From NCBI RefSeq assembly GCF_019399895.1, contig NC_091865.1, positions 3,973,001 to 4,037,000 of the forward strand: 64,000 nucleotides of DNA, read 5' to 3'. Under the pieces are notes generated by a model. That model did no database searches, was not told the DNA's origin, and saw nothing but the letters and a program-made list of their open reading frames with translations. A program made the translations under genes and the position numbers. Origin of the DNA: Cardiocondyla obscurior. Taxonomy: Eukaryota; Arthropoda; Insecta; Hymenoptera; Formicidae. Shown piece by piece: positions 1 to 12,960 of this stretch. Positions within the stretch are counted from its first letter, which is position 1. Every line of letters begins with the position of its first letter.

Positions 1-950
1 TTATTCTAAATTAATTTCAAATTAATAGTGAAAAGAAATAATATAGCGTATTTAAAAATTAAATATTTTTATTCGTAGCTTTATAAATAACAAAATTATT
101 TTTATAAACCAAATAATGATGTATTTAAGCATATCACGGAACAATAAATTTATAAAACTTTCATGCAGCTTCAAAAAAATTACTATTATTCTATTTAAAA
201 GCGGTTTATCTATATGTATTTTCTTTTAACGTACGAAAATCCAACTATGTGGCGTGGTAATTTTCCCAGTCAAGCGATCAGCTTAACATCTATAAATCGC
301 ATCGATGCTCGTCGACATGTGGCTAATCGATCCACAAAATGTATAATCGTGTTCGGTTTTAACTCGTGAACGAGAAAACAGTGCCATAAGCGCTATCCCG
401 CGAATCGAAATTTTGCGCGTGAGTTCTCGGACGGACGGGCACAAGGGGTTGTAGTGGGTTGCGGTACGAAGGTGGTGGTGTGGCATGGGACACCCGGCGT
501 GCTTTACTTTTTGAAATCAACGTAGACAATGGGGGAACAACGAGCGCAATTGTAATTAACGTCATCGACCTCGCTCGATCCGCTGTCGCGCTGCTAGCCT
601 CCGAACTTTCACCACCCAACCCTTTCGGCCGTCAACCGCTCTTCCCTTCTCTTCTTTTTCCCTTTACCCGTACTTTTCGTCGACCGATCGGTCGTGCTCT
701 GTCAATGCAGCGACCCTTTCCATCCACGTATAATTAGTGTCCTCTGTACGCGCGATGTTTCCCTCTCGTTCCCGCGGCGTTAATAACGACACGCTAGCTC
801 GATCGCGTTTGTGGCTTCGCTTATCCGTTTGAAAACGGGATTCAATTATGATCGCACGACCCGGAGGCATGCGGGATAAAAGGGCAAGTATCGCTCTGTT
901 TTACAGACTGTACTTTATTGCTCGTATTCTCCCCCGTATGTCCTCTTCGC
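1..950. other. no recognisable gene; AT-rich then mixed sequence
   Basis: The first 240 bases are strongly AT-rich. From about 360 to 860 the sequence becomes CpG-rich, and short open frames of 67-92 codons overlap there on both strands, which is what composition alone produces. None carries a recognisable motif or convincing splice-site pair. Confidence 0.6.
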
Positions 951-951
951 G

Positions 952-975
952 GCTAGCTCTTTTTGAGAGGCTAGC
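952..975. repeat. short inverted repeat (gctagctct / agaggctagc)
   Basis: A 9-bp stem with a single bulged G surrounds a short T-rich loop. The terminal GCTAGC is itself a palindrome. Stems of this size are expected several times by chance in 64 kb, so no function is claimed. Confidence 0.5.
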
Positions 976-1019
976 TTCCGCAGGGTGGCTGACACGCATC
1001 AAGAACTAACTGCGGGTGA

Positions 1020-2975
1020 GTGCGATAGGAACACGTTGATAATTGCAGACTTATCGTAATTTATTTTTTCGTTTATTTAATAAAATATAGTAATACAGTA
1101 TTGCCAGAACTAATATGAGATAATAACATGTCGCGTTATAATTTCATTATTGTACTTTACTAATGAGATTTACAAGATACAAAATTATAGTATCAAGATA
1201 TCATTAAAATATATTTTTATATTTTGTGAAAGAAAAAAAATCTAAACAGTAGGAAAAAAATAGTTGAAATTTCAAGATCGCTGAAAGTTCGAGTCAAGAG
1301 TACCGAAGCAGACTCGATGAACTTCGCACGGATCGGTTACGACGGAAGTTTTAACGAGAAAGAAATGATGTGCAATTTTAATCGCTGCACTCGTGAAGTT
1401 TTTACATGCACCAAAGGGAGTTGTTTTCAAAGTTGCATCTGTTGTTAAATGTAAAACTACGAGCAGATATTTGTGCTCTCACATTTTTATGCAAAATTTT
1501 TTTTTTCTTTATTCAATCTTTTTATATTATTTTCTAATTCGAGTTCACAATTAATATGAATCTAATTTAATTCTCTATTTTTAAAATAAACGCCAAATAG
1601 TTGCAGGTAAAATCAATAAGAATTAACTAGATATTTCCCCGCAAAACATCTACATTTCTTGTTAATATAAGTAGCGAAATAACCGATTATTCGAAGGGCC
1701 GTGTAAGCTACTAGTCGTGACGTGAATTTATTTGCTCGATTTGGAAGCCACCCAGGGGCGCCTTGCCGCTGACGGTTCTGACTGATAACGGCCACTTTGC
1801 GCCACTCCCGAACCTCCTATTTTAATACCGGCCTACCCTCCGCGAATTGCTTAATATTCCGGCGGTGCAAAAGCGGGGACTGAATTTGGCCGGGGGCAGC
1901 TGCGCTCGAATTTCGCTTCTTCCGTCCGATTTTCGACGAGGCAAACCATTCGAGCCGCTGTGCAAACACACGTTCGGCGAACTAGGGCCCTTACGTAGCG
2001 TCCCGGCGCATGTTCTTCTTTAAATCGCTAACTAGATTGACCTGGTTGGATCTGTCGTTACGTTTTCACCGTCATGGAACCGGAATTCGAAATGTGGGGA
2101 GCCTAGCCCTTCGCTTCATTGCCCGGCAATTTGTTGTACCGGAATTGGGTGCTTTAGAATTCGATACATCACGTACGAATGCTGGATTATACTTTCTATG
2201 CAGGAAGTACTTGGATAATAGCGTTACCACTGTATAACAAACTTACGCGGGATTAATGGGATTTTAAATTCATCAATTTAAATTTTATCGTGTTCGTTAA
2301 TGTATACAATTTTATTACTGTATTTGCTTAATGTAGATTATGAAAATTAAATTAACGAGTTTCACTCGGAAATTCTTAATAATGTAGGATTTTAATTAGA
2401 TATAATGGGGATGGCTTACAAGACAACAGTCTTTTAGTTTGATCTCTCATGCACTATATAATAATTTATTTAAAGCTTCACACAGGTCTCGTAATCTCGC
2501 ATTTTAGCAGCTGTCTACGCACGTCTTATCTATTATTTGATTCACAACCAATGTTTCGCTCGTTTTCTGCCAATATCTTACAAAAGTTTAAACATATACA
2601 AAAAAAAACAAGCGCACAAAACCCGATCTATTCTCACAGTAATATTATAATACAACAATGCGCACGGAATTTGATTTAGGTTTTAATTTATAGTCGCAAA
2701 TAAAAGACCGTATTCGAACATCAGTTGGCGCGGTTCTATATATCCAAGTGGATGCTACTATAGGCAATATCGCGCATATTACGAAAAAAGGATCAGTTTA
2801 CCAGAATTACGCTTGTATGCTCGTATAATGCCGCGGGGCAGGTGTTAATTGGCCTCGGCTATGTCGGTGGAAAATGTACGAGTAAAAACTAGCCGGGAAA
2901 TCGTAGTGTGTTGGTCGGAGACTGGCGTGTCGCATGATATGCGGCGACTTTCATGACTTCTACGAAAAAAAATGC
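1020..2975. other. no recognisable gene; AT-rich with a GC-richer block at 1.74-2.15 kb
   Basis: 1040-1640 is AT-rich with poly-A/T runs. 1740-2150 is richer in CpG and contains short open frames (60-75 codons) without recognisable motifs. 2240-2700 is again AT-rich. I see no coding, RNA or transposon signature. Confidence 0.6.
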
Positions 2976-3003
2976 AGGAAAGAGGAGAGAAAAAAAAACA
3001 CAC

Positions 3004-3043
<40 letters not shown>
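2976..3043. repeat. GA microsatellite in a purine tract
   Basis: A nearly pure purine stretch culminates in a GA dinucleotide run from about 3004 to 3042, with one AA interruption near 3012. It produces meaningless Ser-Leu and Arg-Glu repeat open frames on the two strands, which should not be annotated as proteins. Such runs are length-polymorphic in animal genomes. Confidence 0.9.
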
Positions 3044-3044
<1 letters not shown>

Positions 3045-3986
3045 TGTTAGCCAGCAATGCGAGGTGCGGTTTCATATGGTGGAGTAAAAAAATCGATTTC
3101 ATGTATATACTTGCGAAACGAGCCTTTCCTGCCAAGGTGGTTACGTATATCTGAACTTAGAGGGTTACCTCGTAAAGTTCGATCGCCTGTTCTCGCCTTC
3201 GAGTTCTTAAGGTGGGAAGTGGGGAGCTGAAATGATAATATCGACCCGCGCACGTAATAATACGGCCTCCCTCGCGAGGCTCTCAGCGTGAGACAGGATT
3301 TTAGCAATGTGCGTTTAAATTTTATTCATTCGCTTAATCCACGGCGGTTAATGAAACAAAGTCGATGAACGGGGTTGCATGATTTATCGAATTAATTTCT
3401 AAAAATAAAAATAAACGTGAGATTTTGATCAATGCCATAATTAATATAAATTTTTATTACCATTTTTTATTAACATTTAATTCCTTGTTTCAATATCATA
3501 TTTACTAAATTACATCGCTCATGCTTTTATCGACATGTCGACGTTCCAAATAATTCATGTGCGCGACATTGCCTAGAAAGTGGAGGAAAGGTATACGGTT
3601 GGGTTTTTATGTGATCCAGAAACTGCAGTCTCCCGGGAGACCGATTTTACGTTCCTACGGAATAAAGCACATAACGTGAGATGCACTCTCTCGCCGATAT
3701 TTACGTATCGTCGTCTTCTGGGACATAAAATTTTCCATCTCTTCATGAAGTATTTTTCAGTTATGTATTTCTGCGGATCCTTTTCCCGCGGAGGTGAAAA
3801 CAAAATGCTGCGCGAACTCTATCGCAAAACGTTGGCTTTGGGACGCGTACGTGTCGGCTATTATGGCATCTACTAGCACAAGTTTACGTACATTCGTGCA
3901 CGCTGTTCCTTTCGTAACGTGTGACACCGGCCTTACGACCCGCTGACACGAAATACGTGCGCAATTTCGTGGTCACGACGAAAAGA
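3044..3986. other. no recognisable gene
   Basis: Mixed composition. Open frames of 76-98 codons occur at 3047-3307 (minus) and 3580-3876 (plus) without recognisable motifs. A perfect 14-bp palindrome centred on CCCGGG lies at 3628-3641; chance can account for a palindrome of this length. Confidence 0.55.
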
Positions 3987-4018
3987 TGACGACGACGATG
4001 AGACCACCGACGACGACC
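3987..4018. repeat. imperfect GAC trinucleotide repeat
   Basis: GAC/GACGAT units are repeated with interruptions. The surrounding sequence shows no sustained open frame that would make this a coding Asp or Arg repeat, so it is best treated as a simple repeat. Confidence 0.7.
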
Positions 4019-4489
4019 GCGATTGCATCATATCGATCCCGTGAATCTCGTGTTCTCTCACCGAGATTTGATCGTGTGCTTTATCAAATGTACGCCTTCG
4101 CGATAATCATCTAGAACGCGTTTATAATTCGCCTCGAATATTTATGCTCCCGGCGGCGGCTAATTGTGATTCACTGACTGGCGTCACGAAGATATGTCAC
4201 AAAGAATTAAGCCTTAACAGTAATTAGCCAAATGATCTCATTTAATAATATACACGCAAAAGACCTTTTTTTTTTTTAAAAAAAAAAAAAGTACGTTGCA
4301 TTTTTTTTTTTTATTATTTAAATATCTCCTGTTATATATCTCACAAAAATAGTAATAATATTTAAAAATAGATATTTTAATTACAAGAGAAACATAAAAA
4401 GTCCCATCAAAAATATCTCATATTAAGTTTGAAGGATTTGCTTTTACATTTCATTCTATGACAGACCGAGAGTACCATTTGAGATCCTC
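4019..4489. other. AT-rich stretch with mirrored homopolymers
   Basis: No gene seen. At 4266-4312 a run of 12 T is followed directly by 13 A and, ten bases later, by another 12 T. The T/A junction is a self-complementary 24-bp block. This is ordinary low-complexity DNA, though slippage-prone. Confidence 0.6.
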
Positions 4490-5330
4490 GAAAAGGCTAC
4501 TGCCCCGCGGGGCAATTCCAGCCAGCTATTGTGGTAGCCTTAAACCGACCCTGACTTTAACGAAGACAGTTTCCCACGTTTTTATCCTTTTCCTCGTACC
4601 CAGGAGTTTGCCACCCCGTTTCAAGTCGCGCTGCTGATTCGTGATTCGCGAGTTTATACCTTTCGCGGTAATCACGGTCGAAACGATATATCTACAACCG
4701 CGGTATGCCGGCACCCTTCTCCTCCCGGCTAGGTATGATTTTAACGATGAGCGTTCTTGGTGGATCTGCGGCATTCCAGTCGTATTCTCAGTCGGTGGTG
4801 GTTCACGAACGCGCGGCGGAGATGCATTAATAATTTATGTCGTCCGACGATAGGACGCTCCCGGCGCTCTCGACACGATCGCGGCGCAGAAATCGTGAAC
4901 GCCGATACGATCGCTTCTCGTCGCAAAAACGTGAAAGAAGCCAGACCCGATACCTTGGGTCTCACGCGGTGTTCCTTCCTTCCATGAAACCGTAGGGGAA
5001 GGAAAAGGGGGCTAATAAGGAATTAAGGACACGTGCAGCTACCTCCTACAAGAAACGGCGGAATCACTTTCCACGTGGTTGACTGAACAAAACTCGTCGA
5101 TCGTGGTGAGCATGTAACGCGATGACGCGCGGAAATTCCACCTCCGAGATTTTTCCTCCCCCCGAGAACTTCCGGCGAGTGACTTTGGCTTACTTCGGCG
5201 GCAGTGACGGTTTCGCTTCCGGCTTCGACGGTGTATAGGATCTGACAAATCCGACGGCTCGGCACGCGGACGGAATTAATAGAATCGACGTTGCGAGAAT
5301 ACGTCCAATCCTGGGGTATTACGGCTCGAC
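4490..5330. other. CpG-rich island, no gene recognised
   Basis: About 840 bp of CpG-dense sequence sits between AT-rich flanks. Open frames of 69-82 codons overlap on both strands (for example 4641-4853 plus, 4526-4774 minus, 5023-5265 minus), the pattern expected from low stop-codon density. It could be a promoter-associated island or simply a GC-rich patch. Confidence 0.5.
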
Positions 5331-7124
5331 ATTGGCAGTTACATTTTATCTCGTTGCGGCATTTCTGGGCATTGGATGTTACTGCGGTGCAGAATTACGT
5401 GATATTACGATTGGATAGAAATTGAGTTTTGTTACAAAATATTACTCTCGAGGAAAATAGATATCGGAAGGAAAAAAAATTTATTAATGTTAACACATTC
5501 GCGCTAATGCAGTCGTTCTATTTTGTAGCATTTTTCCCTTAACTGGTAGTGGTTAAAAAAGAGATATGTAGGAAAGATAACTTGATTTCATAGTCAACGT
5601 ACCCGTTAATAGCTTAATAGTAATATTATAACCGGTACATAAAAAGAGCAACAGTTCACCTTTTCATGCCTACCGACAGAAATCAGAGAAGACATGCATA
5701 ATGCGATGGTATTCTCTCGGATTAAATAAACCGCGTGATTAGGAAATAGTTGCTGGCTGGGCAGCACGCTTGCTTTTAGCTACCGCTGAATCATCAGTAT
5801 CATCATTTATTACACTCGTTCAATCTGTAATTGGGACCCAAAATTAATTCTGTCTGACAAATTGTTTGGCTGTAATTTTCTAAAAGTCACGCCTTGATGT
5901 GATCGAATCAAGCTTTTTCATCTCGTATATCAAAATTGACGTAACTCTCATAAAACGCGACATTGCTACTTATTTATTAATGTAAGACACTAAAAACGTT
6001 AGAATAGAGGCTTTAGAAATTTTAGTTTTATAATTATATTCTTGCATATTAACTATTTCTACAGACCGACTTGAATTATGTCGAAAATAATATTTAATTG
6101 ATAATTTTAACAGCGATAGAAATGTAATTTTATTTTCATTTAATTTAATTTACAATTTTCTTGTGCTAAATGAACCGTGGGTATACCGTTTTCAATAGTA
6201 CTTATTTAAGATTTAGTGCTACATATCTTTAATATTTCATCGCTGGGTTCTGTTCAAGAAATGGTTCAGTCCATTATCCTCGGCCATTTCGTCTCGTTAC
6301 GCCGAAATGCAATGTCACGGTCAGATTCGAGCTTGGAAAAAGAAGCATTGGTTGATGAGGCGACGATCAAAGATACGTTGAATCAGTGATTATTTAATGA
6401 TAAAAATCCTATAATTTTTTAACTTTTTACACAAAAGTTTCCTCTGTATTCAACTGTTTTTTTTTATTTAAAAATTGAATATTCTTGTATTATTACGCTT
6501 GCATTACGCTTTCTTCTCTTTTCTTAACGATTTACTATTTGATGTTTTTATGGACTTAATTCTATAAAGCAAACCAAAGCGGTTTACCTCGCGTAGTAAA
6601 CGCTGCAATTGAATCTTGACTTCTTCGATATAAACTACTACCTTTTGTCGCCTTAATCATTACTTTTCTCTTTGTATCATCTTTTAAAGTGGTTATATTA
6701 TAAAACTTGAGACAAAAAAAAAAAAAAAATTAGACAACGACAAAGTAAGAGAGAAAAGAAAAATTCGATCTTAGACTTTTCATATTACAATTGACTCAGG
6801 TAAAATACGTTCATCATTTATATTTGCTTATATCAAAGTCAGATTTCGATCCAAGTTCTAAACCTTTATCTAGATATTTAAAACCGTAAATCTATCTAGA
6901 ATATTTTTTAATAAAATAAATTGTCAATTTAACTTATATTTTAAATTTTAATTTGTTATCTACAACAGAACATCTACTTGGGCTTCGTTTCCATGTGTTA
7001 TTGTCATAAAAGTATAACACGTCGCGTCGTAAATCTCAACGTTTGATCCCCCTCTCTGTCCTCACTTTTTATTCGACCTCTTATATCTCCTTTGGTAGAA
7101 GTATTTACATAAATTTGGAGATCC
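5331..7124. other. AT-rich, no gene recognised
   Basis: Long AT-rich stretch with many in-frame stops on all frames and a 16-base A run at 6714-6729. I see no coding, RNA or transposon signature. Confidence 0.7.
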
Positions 7125-7620
7125 TTGTCCCTTTTTATATTATACCTATTCTGTCTTTCAAGTACCGCGCTTTACTGCCTGATAGTATGTATCGCGGTCG
7201 AGAGTAACTCATCGAGGAATATCAGTCGAGTTTATATCCCGCCACCGAATATTTATAAGATGTATAACGGTACTGTCCGTCGAATTTCACTTGAAATAAT
7301 CCTCGTGTCTTTCCTTCGAATAGTGTGGGATCGAGTTCCTTTCGGTTATATCCAACGAATGCACTGTCCCGAGGAAAAAGCCGCTTCAAAGCACGGACTA
7401 CCGGGGAGGTTTGCCCTCGCTCAGTGGACCAAGATCGATCCCTGATCCTTCCTTTCTCGGTCACGGTAGAGCCGTTCGGGATTAGCTCTCGGGAACTTTG
7501 ATTGAAATATGTTTTGCCGCCGTTTACCGTCCCGTTCAACGTCGCGGTTATATCCTGGCGACCGTTATTACGATACTTTGCTCGTAATACCTTAAAAGAA
7601 GAACCGAAGCATTCATCTAA
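7125..7620. other. overlapping open frames of unknown meaning
   Basis: A plus-strand frame of 106 codons (7125-7445) and a minus-strand frame of 105 codons (7222-7539) cover each other. The plus frame starts with a hydrophobic stretch, but neither has a recognisable domain. Mutual overlap argues for a compositional effect rather than a gene. Confidence 0.4.
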
Positions 7621-8812
7621 ATTAACAGAGTATAGTCGATAGCGTTATTCTCGATGGAAAAAAATGATATTAAATATTATTACCAGCGAGATAAATTAAT
7701 ATCACACGTATACGTAAGTTTTAACGATAATTTCTTTTTCCGCCACGATGTTACGTGACATAAAATGAATATTGCATCTCGTAGAAATTTTTTCAATAAT
7801 ATTTAAACGAAACCAATATATCTGGATGCAGATTTTGCGACTATAGCTAAAAAATTTATTACATTTTTATTGTATATGCAGATTTTGTGGGGCATATATT
7901 GTATTAGCATAATGATACAATACACATGATAGGTTATGCAAAACTGCAGATTACAGATGTATGTAAATTTCGTGCTATACGCCACGTAGAAAATCTTTTC
8001 GCGAGAATTTCTATTTTTAGATTCATGCCGCGCAACGTACGAGCGCGAGAATTTAAGAAGCCATTAAGAGTTTTACGAGCGCGATATTTCATCCTGGTAG
8101 CTCAAGGAGGTCACACTACACCTTCCTTTGCCTATCTCAGTCATTGTAAAAAATATCATGCGCTCCATCGATAGGAACGTACATGCGCTCAATCGTCGAT
8201 GTTCTCATAGGGGAGAAAAAAAAAAAACAGAAAAAATAATCTTCCGCGGCACGCCCGAGACATTGAAGTATGGCCGTTCCATACGTAGTACGCATCTCTA
8301 TTAGGAAATTGATGCCGGTTGCCCGTGGCCATCGTCTATATCTCTATACTGTAGAACGGAGAAAACGGGAGACGACGCAAGAGTGACGAGGCGCTATCGC
8401 GACTTCGCTTCACGCATTCGCAAGTCGGTGAACGTTTCCGCGTGGCGAGTGTCTCTGCGATAAAAGGCGAGAGTTTCTTCTTCGAAAGGAACTCCCTCCG
8501 CTCGCTGGGAGGTATGTGTCAGGATTCGACTCGTCAGGCGCGCCGGTTTGACGACATCGAAAATCCATAAACGACGGATTCCCTTCGGCGTGGCGTCGCC
8601 GCCACCGAAATTCGTTCCTGCGGAATCGTCGATACTTTTAGCATAGCGAATCGACATCGTCTGCGTTCGTCGGACACTGCAAAATATTGTTTTGAGGAAC
8701 ACCCTTGGACTCGCGCTGCACCCTTATTGCTTCTCGCTCCGTTGGTGCGGAATACGATTGTTTTATTATACGATCTTCGTCGCGAACTTGGAAAGTTTTT
8801 ACTGGATTTTTC
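7621..8812. other. no recognisable gene; CpG-rich at 8.33-8.76 kb
   Basis: 7621-7920 is AT-rich. 8330-8760 is CpG-rich with overlapping frames on both strands (102 and 109 codons on minus, 71 and 93 on plus). Several of these frames run through the downstream poly-T tract, giving Phe or Lys homopolymers, which marks them as spurious. Confidence 0.55.
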
Positions 8813-8830
8813 TTTTTTTTTTTTTTTTTT
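8813..8830. repeat. poly-T tract (18 T), extended by further T-rich sequence
   Basis: Eighteen consecutive T followed by AA and another T run. Simple sequence; no terminator or polypyrimidine-acceptor role can be shown without an adjacent exon. Confidence 0.9.
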
Positions 8831-9780
8831 AATTTTTTTCTCTCTCTTCCGCAACTTCTTCATCCTTCTTCCGCTCCGCCTGCTCCCGGTTTTTGTGACT
8901 TCGATTCCATTTCGTATATCATCACCTTACTCATCCCGATAGTTCTGAAGTTCGACGATTCCGTAGTTACGACTTTTATCCGGTAAACAACGTTGATTTT
9001 AACATGATGTCATCCTGGTTATGGACTCGATCCCGTAACTTATCTATATCGAGAGTATTCAAGAATATGGCTGTAGTATCTAAGAAATATAACGCGCGCG
9101 ACAGATTTTATGTCTTTCTGCATACGAACTACGATCCGTCGCGTAGTTTTAAAGTTCTGTTTACGAAGAAATAGAAAATCAGTCAGATTATATTAAATAA
9201 TATTTATAAATGTAAAATAAAAAAAAAAAACCAGATTATTTTAACGTGTTGTATAAAACTATAATTGTTTAATAATTAAATATCTTTGTCGAATGTAAGG
9301 GGTGTACAAAGCGGTTTGCGATTAAGTTCAACGACATTATCGAGTGTGTCACTTTGAGGAAACAAGGAGTTGAAGGATAACAGAAGCCGATGCAACCTCG
9401 AAGGTGTGTTAGTCTGTTATGATACGTTCACTTATGTGTATATCGACGAACACATGCCCGGAAAGTCTTGAGAGAATTGCCCGGAGGTATGTCTGCCAGG
9501 AAGCTGCTAAATCGCTTCTCTACGATCCATTTGGAGTCGAACAGTTGCATTATCGTTTTTGTCCGCAGGCTGTTTGCGAATTCAAAAAGACTATTAAAAA
9601 TTCCATCGACTCGACGCACGAAAGTACGAAAAAAAGAAGAGAAATTGTTGAAAGATAACAATAGCATCGACATTAATCCAGCCGCGTTGAATAATTACGG
9701 GTTTCTTTTCACCTTTTATGTATCGCAGAATGTTGCACGAAAATCTCAGCGTGTTTTTATCACGAGATGGTCTCCGATCT
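8831..9780. other. no recognisable gene
   Basis: Mixed to AT-rich. The longest frame is 125 codons on plus (9468-9845), overlapped by minus-strand frames. It lacks recognisable motifs and runs across a composition boundary. I regard it as chance. Confidence 0.55.
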
Positions 9781-10440
9781 CCGCGATTTGTCCGAGACTT
9801 GATCGTAACGAGCGACGTCCCCGAATATCCCCAGTGAAAAATTGAATTCTCGGAAGTCGCGTTTTCGCATGGATGAAACACGGGCAGAACGGCATCGTCA
9901 CGACCCGATCGTCACCGTCATCATCCTTTCGGCGTTCAGCCATGACGAGCGGCAGTCTCCGGTTTTTGCGGGCGCGCGCCATGCGGTGAAACAAATTGTC
10001 CGCCTCCGTCTTCGTCGATGGAAGATGAAAAACGAGATTCCCTGATCGGACGCGCGAGACAGAAACGGGCCCGTGCCATTTTTCTACGCGGCGTAGCGCC
10101 TTTGCGCTTCCCAGCAAAAACCCGAAATAATCGCTCCGTGGACTCGCGCGCGCGCGTCAGGAGCCTGGGTAGGACTCGCTTCATTTTTCGTGCTCGCGCT
10201 CGCTAGGAGGCCGCCGGAATAAGCCACCCTCGGTGCCACTGAAGCCGCTTTTTGCCGTACTCCTGTTCCTTTTTCCTCCTCTCTTTCTTTCGGCCTCTAT
10301 CACGTCTTGCCAAATCGGCGAATTATTCCGCTGCCGATTAACCTCCCGCGTGAATTAATCGCCGGTTTCTTCGAACGAGCACGGTAACCCTCATGAATCT
10401 CGGTATAAACGAGAGCCGGTCGTTCCCCTACGTACGTTTC
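9781..10440. other. CpG-rich island, no gene recognised
   Basis: Dense CpG, including an alternating CG run near 10148-10157. Open frames overlap on both strands (123 and 82 codons on minus; 67 and 62 on plus) and are Arg/Ala-rich, typical of translated GC-rich noncoding DNA. Confidence 0.5.
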
Positions 10441-10790
10441 ATAATAGTGAATGATTTCTGCGATAATATTTCTCGGGCTTTAAAGTAAGTTCTTTTGACT
10501 GAAATATTTATCATTTCATATTTTGTGGATTTTTATGGAAATAACGAAGGCACAACGTTTGTGCGCCTCTTTCTTTTGCGTCGATAAATTTTAAAACTGA
10601 TAGTCAAGCAAATTTTTTTTTAATTATACTTATTTTTAAAATTAAATAAACAGTTCTACCGAAGTGGGTATTAAATGGTTATACGGGCTGCAAACAAGCT
10701 TGATGGGCGTACGCGTTTGCTAATTGTAACAGATAGCGACTAGCCGAAAAATTTGCACTTTATCAGGTTCGTGTAAACGCTCTCCGCCGA
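10441..10790. other. AT-rich spacer, nothing recognised
   Basis: AT-rich sequence between two CpG-rich islands, with no open frame of note and no recognisable repeat. Confidence 0.65.
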
Positions 10791-11420
10791 GACGTAAAGA
10801 CGGGTAAATGAGCTTCGCCCACCCGCTGAACATCGACTTCGACTTCCGCGAGTCACCCCCGATACAGCAGGCACCCGTCGACTCGACGGATTCCGTCGAC
10901 GTGGCGTATCTGCTTATTCACCGGGCGCGTAATGGGGCGGATCTTTCCCCTCCGTGTAACGAACAAAGCGAGAAGCAAAGAAACGAATTGGCAACCCACC
11001 GGCGGGAGGACGCGTGGGCTAGGGGTTCCGGTAACTAAGAAGATGGAGGACTCGCGGGAGAGGGTGTGTTGGAGGTCGAGACAGAGAGACGGAAGAAGGG
11101 GCTTTCGCGGAGCCGCAGGATGAGGGAGATCGAAGTCACTGCTGGCGGTTACAGCGGTGGCACGACGATCGTCGTGCTATCTCCGGTGAACAAAGGGTGG
11201 GCAACCCCCCGACGTACCGGAAGCTGGGCGCAGGAGGGAGCGGAAGGCACCCTGAGACCCCCGACTTCCGGTTACTGCCTTTCACATCGAGTTCCTATGT
11301 CGCGCAGCCTATGGCATGAAGGAATTTCTGTACACGGAATTCGCCGCGTGTGCGACCCGTACGCTTTGCGTATGCGTGTGTACGTAACAAGATGCTTATC
11401 ACATATCTAGAACTAATAAC
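10791..11420. other. CpG-rich island, no gene recognised
   Basis: GC-rich block with overlapping plus-strand frames (76, 63 and 114 codons in different frames). It contains the 18-bp perfect palindrome listed separately. No domain motif is visible. Confidence 0.5.
11160..11177. repeat. perfect 18-bp palindrome centred on GATC
   Basis: GCACGACGATCGTCGTGC reads identically on both strands. Counting G-T pairs, the stem extends four more positions outward. A perfect 18-bp palindrome is expected roughly 0.25 times per 64 kb at random, so it is only mildly unusual. Confidence 0.9.
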
Positions 11421-12960
11421 TCGGGGTAGGAAATTAGTTGAAGGCTTCGCGTTGCTCCAAAACCTTCCCTCATTTTACTCTCTCTCTGCCATGTCTTCTT
11501 CTTCCACTGTCGTCGTATCTCTTCTCGATTACGCGTCTTAGACACCGTGTTTATAGTGTGCTGAATGGAGAAGAGAATCGTTTAAATGTAAACGCCATGG
11601 GGGACTTTTGCAATTTCGACGGAAGCTCCATTCTTAGATAATTCTTAGTGTATGCGTAATGTACAATTTAGATGCGAATATTTTATTAAAAAACGTGTTT
11701 ATAAAATCTTCGTTTATTATTACAGTTAATATAAATTTTTTTGCTAATTAAATTATTATATCGGCAAATATCTAAATTTGATAGTTTATCTTTTTTGTTA
11801 TTATTGAACGATGAGTGACGAGTAGGATCTAATGAACCATTATTCGCTGCATTCGTCACTCGAGCAATATTTAGTAATCAGTGATCGATCGCGATAGCCG
11901 CGAGCTATGCTGGTCAAACTCATCGGTCTACGAAAATTCGCCTCATTGGTCGATCCTGTCGCCTGAGGCTACGTTTATTGCCACTCTGTCGCTGTCTCGT
12001 AAAACCGAGTTTAGCCGAGGAACCTAACATATTCGTCAACAGATATGTTTATTTTAGTACAAATAGCTGCAGACTTTTGATAGACAGCTTAGGATATTAT
12101 TTACATTCACGTTAGATCTCGAATAATTTATATATTTAGATTTAGAATGCATACTACACTTAGGAACGAATTACTTTGAGAGAAATACATAATATCGCGT
12201 TAGATTTTGCGTCGTAATATGTAAAACAGTTACCAGTTTTCAGTTATTCAATAATAACTTGGTACAGTTTGATGGCACTAGTTAATTCTCTTATCATTAT
12301 CCGATATTAAAATTAAGTATGAATATTTATTGCAGAGCCGATGAAATCCGATGTTAAAAATTATAATCCGCGTATTTTTTTGTCTTGTGGAAAAAAAAAA
12401 AATTATAAAATACTCGCGCGCGTTATAATCTACGTACATATATTGCGAGACAAGTTCGTCTGCAGGGAAAATTCTTCTCATTGAACGTGCCACTCGCCAT
12501 CGGGTGCTCGCCGTTATATCGGTACTTTGTCGCGATCCTCATAAAACTACCTAGGCTCTCAGACAACGGGGTTAACTTATTTACAAGACGACCGCGGTTA
12601 TGGTCGTGTAAACACGTCCGTCGTATTTACAGGTCTATAACATGATACGGGGACTCGTGTCGCGACACGTCCGCGAGAGTCCATATCTTACGGATGTGAA
12701 CGTACGTGTGCATCGTAATGGGCGACACAATACAGAAAGGCGGACCATAAACGGCAGTTTTTTCGAACGGCTGGCGCATGGCTGACGACGGTTTACTGGC
12801 GATCGACACTTTGCTGCGTATCGGCGCTCGCAGACGACCGTTTACTAGATTAGATATTACAAGATAAAACAAGCCAGGTTAAAAATTGATAATGGCGATT
12901 TAAATTTTCCGCACGTTTTGTAATAAAAAGATTATCAGTCCCGCGAGTGCTGCCGTTTTA
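11421..12960. other. no recognisable gene; inverted repeat near 11.8 kb
   Basis: Mostly AT-rich with a CpG-richer block at 11810-12010. Within it, GAGTGACGA (11813-11821) is matched by TCGTCACTC (11853-11861), giving an approximately 9-11 bp stem and a 27-30 base loop. Pairing stops at the stem, so it does not resemble a microRNA precursor. The remainder shows no coding or RNA signature. Confidence 0.5.

Noticed and set aside
3004..3042. Ser/Leu or Arg/Glu repeat protein
   Set aside because: Translation of a GA microsatellite.
11813..11861. microRNA-like hairpin
   Set aside because: Pairing stops after about 9-11 bp and the rest of the arms do not match, unlike a precursor with about 22 paired bases.
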